Below, piece by piece: positions 56,188-64,000 of a DNA stretch of 64,000 bases. The translations under genes and the position numbers were made by a program. Origin of the DNA: Petrosia ficiformis. Lineage: Eukaryota > Porifera > Demospongiae > Haplosclerida > Petrosiidae. Under the pieces are notes generated by a model. It searched no databases. It saw nothing but the letters and a program-made list of their open reading frames with translations, and was not told where the DNA came from. Location of the stretch: NCBI GenBank assembly GCA_947044365.1, contig OX345636.1:28872466-28936465 (forward strand), written 5' to 3'. The stretch's first letter is position 1. Each line of letters begins with the position of its first letter.

Positions 56188-58797
56188 ATGCATACACATT
56201 TTGTCGAAGATTCTAGAAAGGTTGAATGTGGTCACGTGTTCGACGTCCTACAAGAGCTCATCCACGCATGTGTAGTGCCATTTGGTGACCTTTTCTTGTC
56301 TGGTTTGTCGTTTCTCCTTTTGAGGTTTACTTTTGCTTCAATGATCTCTATTGAGCAGTGGAGAGCAGCCATTGGCTGTTTTTCTTTTTCCCCGGCCGTT
56401 TTGGGTCGTAAGTTAGATGATGATACTCGAACGCGTAAACATGATGAGATATGTGTAGAGGAAATGCTGTTGTGCTTAAACGTAAACCATGTGAATGTAA
56501 AATCAATAATTATAATGCTAATGTGATGTTAGCCTGGCAAGCCAATATGGACATACAATATGTACTGAATGCGTATGCTTGTGTAATGTATGTGGCATCA
56601 TATATGATGAAGAGTGAAAGTGCAATGGGTGAACTGTTGAGAAATGTTGCTAATGAGAACAGAACTGATGAGTTGAAATCACAACTTGGCTCAGCATTTC
56701 TAAACCATCGTGAAGTTAGTGCTCAAAAAGCTGTATATCGTATATTATCAATACCTATGAAACAATTAGAGCTGTTGTATTTGTTGACACAAACCCAAAG
56801 TGTAATAGAATTGGTGTATTGAAAGACATTAATGCAATCTCTCAGCTTGATGATGATGATGAAAATGTATTTCAAAAGAGCCTTATTGACAGATACGAGC
56901 ACAGACCATGCAGTTTAGAGTCAATGTGTTTAGCTGAATTTGCTGCTAATTATGTTACAAGTGGTTATCAAAAAGATGAAATAACAATGTACAAGGTGTG
57001 TTAGTAGCTAATGAATCGAAATATAATGAAACATCTGATCAGAATGTTGAATATAGTGAGCATGGTTTTCCACAGCATTTATGGGCAGATATAGCACCTG
57101 GTACTGAAGAATCTAGACTTAATTCATTGCAAGAAAGTGAAGAAACTTTGACCGAGTTAAATGCTGAAGATATACGAGACAATAGTGCATTGTTGAATAA
57201 TGTGTCTAGTTCAACTTGTATATTGCAAAGGTATGAAAGTGCTAGTAATCAGGAAATAATACCCCCTGAAGAGTATAGAAAGATGTTGACAACTGAATGA
57301 TAAACAAAAACAGTTTGTGATGTTTCATCGTCAATGGTGTAAGAATGCTGTAATTTCTATTAAAACTGGTAAACCTGTTGAGCCATATCAAGTGTTTCTA
57401 AGTGGTCCTGGAGGTGTTGGTAAATCACATGTGATTAAACTTGTACAGTCTGATACTATTAAACTGTTGAAATTATCTGGTATGTTTGAACCTGATGATG
57501 TTATTGTGTTATTGACTGCTCCAACTGGTGTAGCTGCTTTCAATATTGGTGGTATGACTTTACATTCAGCATTGTTACTTGGTTGTACTAGACAAACTGG
57601 CTTTCAACCCTTGAGTAATGATAGACTGACAACTTTGAGATGTAAACTGAATAAGCTAATGTTGATCATTATTGATGAAGTAAGTATGGTAGGATCGAAT
57701 ATGTTAGAAATTCACAAACGATTGCAACAAATAAAAGGTGTAACAAGTGATAATATGTTTGGTGGTGTTAGTGTATTAGCTGCTGGTGATTTGTATCAGT
57801 TACCTCCAATAGGACAACCAGCTGTATTTGACAAAGTGACTGATTCTTATGCTCAATTGTACAATTCTGGTTCACTGTGGGTCGATGCATTCAAAATGAT
57901 CGAACTTGATGAAATAATGCATCAAAAAGATGATGTAAGGTTTACTGAAGTATTGTGTACATTACGTAAAGCAGAGTGTACTGATGAAGACGTTGAGTTG
58001 TTGAAGTCTTGTATAATAGATGAAAGTAGTCTTAATTATCCAATTAATGCCCTTCATGTGTATAAACTAAATGTAGATGTGTATGCAAAAAATGATGTCA
58101 TGCTCAATTCAATAGCAAGTGTAGACAAACAGTATAGCATTGAAGCACATGACTCTGTAGCTGGACAAACGAAACATAGATTTGAATCAGTTGTCAAAGA
58201 AACGATCAGAAACAGGTGGATTGCACAATGTACTTAGAATAGCTGTTAATGCTCGTGTAATGTTGACTGCTAATGTAGATGTGTCTGATGGTCTTGTTAA
58301 TGGTGCAATGGGTACTGTAGTTGCTGTTATTACTGATGATAAGAATAATGTAAGTAAAATACTAGTTCACTTTGATAATGCAAGTGTTGGCTTGAAGAGT
58401 ATTCAGTCTAGTTCACATAGAAGTATACATCCTAATGCTGTTCCTATTGTTAAACATGAAATACAGTTTCTAGCTAAAGGTAAAAAAGGTGCTGAAATTA
58501 CTCATATACAGTTTCCACTAACATTAGCATGGGCAACAACAATACATAAAGTGCAAGGTTTGACATTAGATGAGATAGTTGTCGATATGAAAGGAGTTCA
58601 TTTCAGTCCTGTCAAGCTTATGTAGCGTGTAGTAGAGTGAAAAACGTACAAGGTTTACACATTACCAATTTCAATTTAGCTACTATTAAAAAGCGTGTCA
58701 AAGTTGAAGCGGAAATGGAAAGACTTGCTAATAGAATTGTACAATGTGTGCCAACTCCATCATTTATACAATTATCCAACAGTGACGAGGTAGGTTG
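56188..58797 (+). pseudogene. Helitron Rep/helicase gene with leader, internally deleted
   Basis: A leader with MISIEQWRAAIGCF at 56341 is joined near 56,450 to the end of the Rep domain: KRKPCECKINNYNANVMLAW, then QANMDIQYVLNAYACVMYVA and SYMMKSE. This includes the YxxxYxxK motif 3 with the two tyrosines; the HUH motif 2 is lost. LNHREVSAQKAVYRILSIPM follows. The PIF1-like helicase starts near 57,300: FLSGPGGVGKSHVI (Walker A), LMLIIIDEVSMVG (Walker B), FGGVSVLAAGDLYQLPP, GAMGTVVAV, and LAWATTIHKVQGLTLDEIVV. It ends YVACSRVKNVQGLHITNF … SDEVG near 58,797. Breaks lie near 56,820, 57,000, 57,300, 58,210 and 58,605. Helitrons are rolling-circle elements; a PIF1-family helicase of the host would lack the Rep part. 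Confidence 0.85.
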
Positions 58798-59119
58798 ATG
58801 ACAGACAAGTAAATGGCACCTAAACTATATTGTGTCCTTTTGAATGGTTGGAACCAGTCTATATTCATCATTAGTCCATAATTATTCTCCTCCGAAAGAA
58901 ATGGTACTCCCTTCCAGCTTTGAAATTCTTTCCAGATTTTCCATCATAGATATCATACATATACTCACTGTCTTGATTGTTTTGACAAAGAAGTCGCTGT
59001 TTCTTACATTCTTCTCGGATTCCTATGGGGTGCCAAATGAGTCAAAATTACATCATCAGTTTTTATCAGTCTTTCATCTTTTATTTCGTGTTGGTTGCTC
59101 CAGTATTGTGTTTTCTGAT

Positions 59120-59345
59120 ATCATATCGGATGTCAGATATACTATATCCGACTTACAATATCATATCAGACATCGTATATACTATATCCGACCTCCAATA
59201 TCATATCGGATGTCGTATATACTATATCCGACTTCCAATATCATATCAGACCTCCAATATTATAGCAGACATCAGATATATATCCAACTTTGAATATCAT
59301 TTCAAACATGGTAAATACAATATCCAAACTCCAATATTATACCAG
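59120..59345. repeat. Minisatellite with palindromic units
   Basis: Units of about 40-50 bp containing CCAATATCATATC(A/G)GA and GTATATACTATATCCGAC, about four copies, degrading at both ends. Each unit can form a hairpin because TCGGAT and ATCCGA alternate. Confidence 0.85.
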
Positions 59346-60380
59346 ATTCCACACAAACTATCAGATCTTTTTTTAATGGGGGCCCTTATGTTATTAGTGT
59401 ATAATAGGTTGGTTCTAATGACATGAGATATCCTGAAGAACCATACAAAAGCCTAAAAAGTAATTGGACACTAAATTTGATGGCTGTAACCTAAACTTTG
59501 AGGGCCAAATATGTGAATTTATGAAACATATGAACTCAGAACATCAAAATACACTATGTCAGTAGTTTACCTTCCACATTCATGATTTTGAGTGACATTA
59601 TAGGGGAAAAATGAGTTGAATTTTTTAAATGTTTGTTTCTGCATGATAGAAGATCAATAGCTTACCTCTGACAGTGATTTTTAATGCGTATTTTAATGTG
59701 CCGAGTTCATAATTTTTAAAAGTTTTGACATTCGAAGAACTGTTCTGAGGTTATTCCCACTTTTGCTCATTTGGCTCTTGGGTACTGTTTTAAGCCAAGT
59801 TTTGGGTTTATTATTAGGCTTTCTACATGAAATATGTGCTTGAGACAATCACAAACCATCAGATCTTCTCTAGTGAACCATTTAGTGTGTAATGAGTTGG
59901 TTCTAATGACATCAAACATTGTGAAGAACCCTAACCAGAAATCTGAGGCTTGAATATGTGAATTTATGAAACATATGAACTCAGAACATCAAAATACACT
60001 ATGTCAGAGTTGAACTACTGTTAGAAGTTTACTTTCCAAATTCATGATTTTGAGTGACACTATAGGGAAAAAATGATTTGAATTTTTTTAATGTTTGTTT
60101 CTGCATGATAGAAGATCAATAGCTTACCTCTGACAGTGATTTCACTTAAAGACATGGTGTATTTTCATGTGCGGAGTTCATTTTTTTTTTTAAGTTTTGA
60201 CATTCGAAGGAATTTTCCTCTTGGGTTTTGGGTTGATTATTAGGCTTTCTACATGAAATATGTGCTTGAGACAATCACAAACCATCAGATCTTCTCTAGT
60301 GAACCATGCTTGAGACTATCACAAACCGTCAGATCTTCTCTACTGAGGCAATAAGTGTATAAGTTGATCAGGCTAGCTAT
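59346..60380. repeat. Tandem duplication of a ~480-bp non-coding unit, plus partial third
   Basis: CAGATCTT, GGTTCTAATGACAT, AATTTATGAAACATATGAAC, TCAAAATACACTATGTCAG and GATAGAAGATCAATAGCTTA occur in this order twice, near 59,350-59,730 and 59,860-60,180. A third start lies near 60,270-60,340. Copies differ by substitutions and a ~20-bp indel. No ORF is conserved between them, so it is not coding. Confidence 0.8.
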
Positions 60381-60880
60381 ATAGCTACTTCATCACTAGG
60401 TGGTTGTGAAACCAGGACAAAATTGAAATAGATTTTAAATAATATATTCATAATAATAATAAACATAAATTGAGATTACTTAATCTCCTACTGTAATGTA
60501 ACACGATCATTTATGATAGGCCCATATTCATAGTTTTGGCGCCCTTCCAGCATTTCCAATATTATCAATGGATCCACTCCCATAAATGCCTTCAGTTTTT
60601 TGGGACCTATGGAGTTTCATATAACCTGTTGCATGGTCTTAGATTCACTAGAAATTTTGAGTAGAGGTCTCAAATTTAGGGTTTCCAATTCACAACAATA
60701 TTACTTGTTGGATATCAAATTAAAAATTGATAATAACCAACCAGAGGAAAGTGATCATAAATCATTTTCATCTATAACGTCATACTAATTATTTACTTTT
60801 TTACTATTGTTTTGTATTACTGTATTGTAAAAGCAAGATTAACAATTCTACCCAGATTTGCTTTGAATAATAAGTAAATT
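60381..60880. other. No recognised gene
   Basis: A 62-aa ORF at 60600 has no domain or codon support. AT-rich flank of the integrase-like gene. Confidence 0.4.
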
Positions 60881-60883
60881 ATT

Positions 60884-62003
60884 ACATTACATGGTAAACA
60901 AGATGTACAGTATTTACATACAAATCAGCACCATATGAGTCAGAGTGTTGTAAGGGGTTTATTAATGACTCTAAAATTTGATTGCCTTCTGTTGACAGTG
61001 GACAAGAGATTGAAGGAACAACAACTCCTGATTGAGTTTCTGAATAATGTTCATTACTGTCTTCTTCTTCATCAACTCCATATCTCTGTATATCAATATT
61101 AGCATCATCAAACAATGGATTTCCATAAGAATAGGCAGTAAATAATTGCATAGGAGACCAATTACACTTCGTAGACAACCCATGGAAATTCCATGCCTGC
61201 TGAAAAGACTTAAGGGCTTCGTTTATTCTTGGGATGAATATGTAATGCAAACAAAATAAGTCAGTTTCATTATTTACACAAAGAACTCCAGCGTCTTCCA
61301 GCGTTTGGAAAATTGTTGAGAATTTCAAAGTAACGCCTATTCTAATATCTCTCCACAACTTAATCAATTCGTGAATTGTGCACACTACTACCAGCAATGT
61401 ATGATGCACGCCCTTCACCCCGAACAAATTCCATGTATCTCCATATTCCTACATTTTCACTTCCTCTATCAGTTCGAATTCTTGAAGGTACACCAAATTC
61501 CAAAGTGGCATTCAAAGTACTGTTTCTGCTCTATTGTTATTGGCACAATTCAAGTATGTTATAAGACGAGAGAATCCATCGACAGCTGCATGAATCACCA
61601 GCTTGTACCGTATCAGTTTATGGTTACCATCTGCATGCCACAGATAATTTGGTCCAGGGACGTTATATGATCGCCTTCTAATACGTGGCTGAATATCTCT
61701 GTGTCCACGTATACTGTGAATGCTGTTACGTAGTTTGTATCGTTGGACGCGAATTCCTCGAGATTTCAGGTGCCCATTAAGCAGCATAACTTCTCCACAC
61801 AATGGAAATTGGAGTAAAATATCTTGAACAATTGTGTCAAGGTCATCTATACTAATGCCAGTGTAAGATAACAAATTCCAATCTTTGGCCCTCCTTTGTA
61901 GAGTTTTTATAGAGACACCTAAGATAGTAGAAACCTCCGACCAAGTGAAACTGAGAGATCTAAGGAATTCTACCTTGACATCCAGACGAATTCTACCACT
62001 CAT
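60884..62003 (-). pseudogene. Integrase-like gene, copy 4, nearly full length, intronless
   Basis: ATG 62003 begins MSGRIRLDVKVEFLRSLSFT. A helix-turn-helix follows (VSTILGVSIKTLQRRAKDWN), then GVRVQRYKLRNSIHSIRG-like linker, then GPNYLWHADGNHKLIRYKLV with the first Asp, and AAVDGFSRLITYLNCANNNR. A one-base slip at 61512 leads to GVPSRIRTDRGSENVGIWRY (second Asp), VRGEGRASYIAGSSVHNSRI (Glu region), a second slip near 61360, then KLWRDIRIGVTLKF and the C-terminal region to TAA 60884. The two slips compensate each other. The family matches animal integrase-core proteins with no introns in many species. Head-to-head with the HECT gene. Confidence 0.8.
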
Positions 62004-62071
62004 CTTGACAACATGCGTACTAGACCGTATATTATTGGCTGCGCACGTGATAAAGAGTATCTTCACAGTAG

Positions 62072-64000
62072 TATGCAGAGAAACAACGAACCAATTGACG
62101 CCATAGCAGGAGTAGTGGAAAGTGCTGTTCGTCAGAGCTTGACTGAATTAAGTGCTGGTACTCAAATGATTCGGCCTTCTGTAGTACCACGATCAGGTAT
62201 TTATTTACATTAGGAGTATCAATTCTGTAATTGTTGACTTTTTTTTTTGTTAGGATCACCAACGTATTCTCTATATTCCCGCTTGTCGTCTTTGTCACAA
62301 AGAAGCAGGAAACGAGAGAATCCTGCTCCATCCTTATTTCTTAGAAAACGTAAGAAGTTTCCTGGTGGTCATACATCCAAAATCAATCATTATATGTTAG
62401 GGATATTCTATGTTTACCTGAAAAATGGTGTGAAGACCCCAAACATATTATCATACCTCGTGGAGAACGAAGAAATTATCTCGCAGAGAATGGTCTACTG
62501 GGTAAAATTGAATTTGACTCCAGCATGTCTCAAGCTGATATGGTGGCTGAAATCTGTAAGGTTTTTGCCTTGCCAATGGGACTGAAAACCTCTGATCTGG
62601 AGGAGGGAAAACAGTTTAGTTTCAAATTTCTACAACGCACTGGAGCAGGGTCACGTACGCTGTGTGCACCATCAGTGGCTTCGTCATTTGAATGGAATGT
62701 TCGCCATGTTTCAACCTTGGCCAAGTCTGGAGGAATCATCTATATCCAAGCTTTGGATAACCTACCAGGAATACAGGTATACTGTGCTTATATTATAGAG
62801 TATGTATTCATTGTTACTTGGTATAATTATAGTTATAATTATGTTTAAAACATTGTATGTATGAAAAATTCTGTTTTTATGCTATAAATTATAAAATCCC
62901 CATGGAAATCTTAGGAGATTTACACCATGTAGGCTCTGTAATTATTATGCAATATACTGTAAACAACTGCACTATTTGTAACCTTTCAAACCTTGTACTT
63001 TGCCTTCAGGTTACAAATAGTGTGGACATGTGTTTCCAAAATATGATTTAGTCTTTCAATTTCAATTTTAGTTTCAGGGAAAAGATTCCGACTCATCTGA
63101 AAATGATTTGCAGGCATGGACACCAGCAGCACCAGATGTCTCTGCAATGTATGTAGAAATTTTGCTATGATAGGGTTGTATCTGATTTAGCGGATAATGT
63201 TAAGTGATGATGTGGTAATTATTTAAATGCACAAGCAAAACATATTCATTACTTTAAAATTCATTTTACACATTGACCTAATTGTTAGTTCCTTTTATAC
63301 ACCCACTCAACATTATATACAAATATATTATATTTATGTATATACAAAATTATACATCATGCATGATTTTCTAATTGCATTTCCACTCTTGGCAGATCCT
63401 CTGATGAAGCCATTGCCATTGAAGAGCAACCACGGTACTCTGGTGGGATTGAATGTTACAATGATTTTATGTTTAGTGTAAATGCCAAGGAAAAGGATGA
63501 TGTTGCTTGTAGCTCTGGTGACAATCCTATTATCATTGATGACTGTGAAACTATGAAGTGTCCTTTTGAGAAACTTTTGTCACTGTTTTCGTCCCAAATT
63601 ACTCGAGAACAGATTCAAGTAATCTTTAACTTGTCTGGTAATAACTTTGACACAAGTATGGAGTGCTTACTATCTGGTCCAACCACTGAATCTATTGTTG
63701 AATTGGCTTGTAGGAGGTATGAGTCATATCCAGTTGTAAAGATTTCTATAGATGAAGATGATGTGTGGGCTGATCTTGTGTCCTACTACAAGGCTTCCAT
63801 GACTGATCATAAAGAATCTCGTATTCGTATTCGTATGTTCAATATGCCAGCCATTGATACTGGTGGTGTGCGTCGTCAAATATATACAACAACTTTTCGT
63901 GAGTTTGTGGAGAACAAGCATGTGAGGTTATTCGATGGACCACCAAACCACCTCAGGCCATTTTATAGCGCTGAAGCTAGATCTTCAGCACTATTTAAAC
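62072..64000 (+). CDS. CUE/HECT E3 ubiquitin-ligase-like gene, runs off the window
   Basis: Likely start ATG 62072 (MQRNNEPIDAIAGVVESAVR); ATG 62013 is an alternative. Exons: to 62196, 62254-62776, 63077-63148, 63396-64000+, all GT..AG and in phase. Exon 2 has a basic tract, then ILCLPEKWCEDPKHIIIPRG, a region matching fish and invertebrate G2E3-like proteins; one frame break lies near 62,385. Exon 4 has CPFEKLLSLFSSQITREQIQ, VIFNLSGNNFDTSMECLLSG, a CUE-like ubiquitin-binding helix set. Then VWADLVSYYKASMTDH, FNMPAIDTGGVRRQIYTTTF and HLRPFYSAEARSSALF give the start of the HECT N-lobe. The catalytic Cys would lie outside the window. By family it transfers ubiquitin. Confidence 0.7.

Noticed and set aside
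57317..58625. Host PIF1 DNA helicase gene
   Set aside because: Rep motif 3 (YxxxYxxK) and the preceding Helitron-type region lie upstream in the same order, so it is a transposon helicase.
59025..59426. 133-aa and 149-aa overlapping ORFs with Tyr/Ile-rich repeats
   Set aside because: They are translations of the minisatellite in two frames.
1..64000. tRNA, rRNA or other structured RNA genes
   Set aside because: I looked for cloverleaf and Pol III box patterns by eye and found none I could defend; a covariance-model scan would be decisive.

Overview
This window looks like nuclear DNA of an early-branching animal, most likely a demosponge of the Amphimedon type. The reasons are strong AT richness, host-like genes cut into small exons by short introns (about 45-100 bp, GT..AG, many phase 1), BEN-domain and TDP-43 N-terminal-like modules, and a very dense load of DNA transposons and transposase-derived genes. 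The species is inferred from composition and gene families and was not tested by a search.

Layout. 0-3.2 kb: a palindrome built from a transposon leader, a broken hAT/ZMYM1-like gene (-), and a small spliced gene with a Ulp1-type protease motif (+). 3.6-6.9 kb: a spliced BEN-domain gene (+). 7.3-8.4 kb: a Tc1/mariner transposase with one intron (-). 9.5-12 kb: a spliced gene of unknown function (+) meeting an integrase-like gene (-). 12-14.3 kb: a truncated Ty3/Gypsy pol with 3' LTR. 15.9-19.85 kb: a second, spliced integrase-like gene (+) split by a 2.2-kb hAT element with a perfect 8-bp target duplication. 20-21.1 kb: a damaged protein-kinase gene (-). 22.6-23.2 kb: a HECT/UIM-type fragment (+). 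23.9-26.9 kb: an uncharacterised transposase-like gene (-). 26.9-28.2 kb: two near-identical TTAA-flanked elements in tandem. 29.3-29.5 kb: a TDP-43 N-terminal-like domain (-). 30.4-33.3 kb: a CACTA transposase (+). 33.3-34 kb: a histidine-phosphatase gene (-), the most ordinary host gene here. 34.9-37.2 kb: a complete hAT with intact transposase. 37.6-43.6 kb: a mosaic of transposon ORFs (CACTA, integrase-like, RING, pogo-like, OB-fold-like). 44.1-46.4 kb: an old hAT. 47.4-52.7 kb: zinc-finger/PHD fragment, Gypsy gag fragment, and a leader with a 2A 'NPGP' motif. 53.4-54.6 kb: proline/RG-rich gene (-). 55.2-55.5 kb: a near-perfect foldback. 56.2-58.8 kb: a deleted Helitron (Rep motif 3 plus PIF1-like helicase) carrying the same leader. 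59.1-60.4 kb: minisatellite and a ~480-bp tandem duplication. 60.9-64 kb: a fourth integrase-like gene (-) head-to-head with a spliced CUE/HECT E3-ligase gene (+) that runs off the end.

Two themes stand out. First, a leader peptide (core 'QWRxxIGCF') occurs three times: alone as a palindrome, joined to a 2A motif, a zinc ribbon and 15-residue repeats, and joined to a Helitron helicase. This suggests a Helitron lineage that used 2A ribosome skipping. Second, integrase-like genes lie next to HECT-type or RING-type ubiquitin-ligase genes three or four times, which suggests a composite mobile element encoding both.

Single-base frameshifts are common, even in genes whose splice phases are otherwise consistent. 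Some may be residual assembly indels rather than decay.
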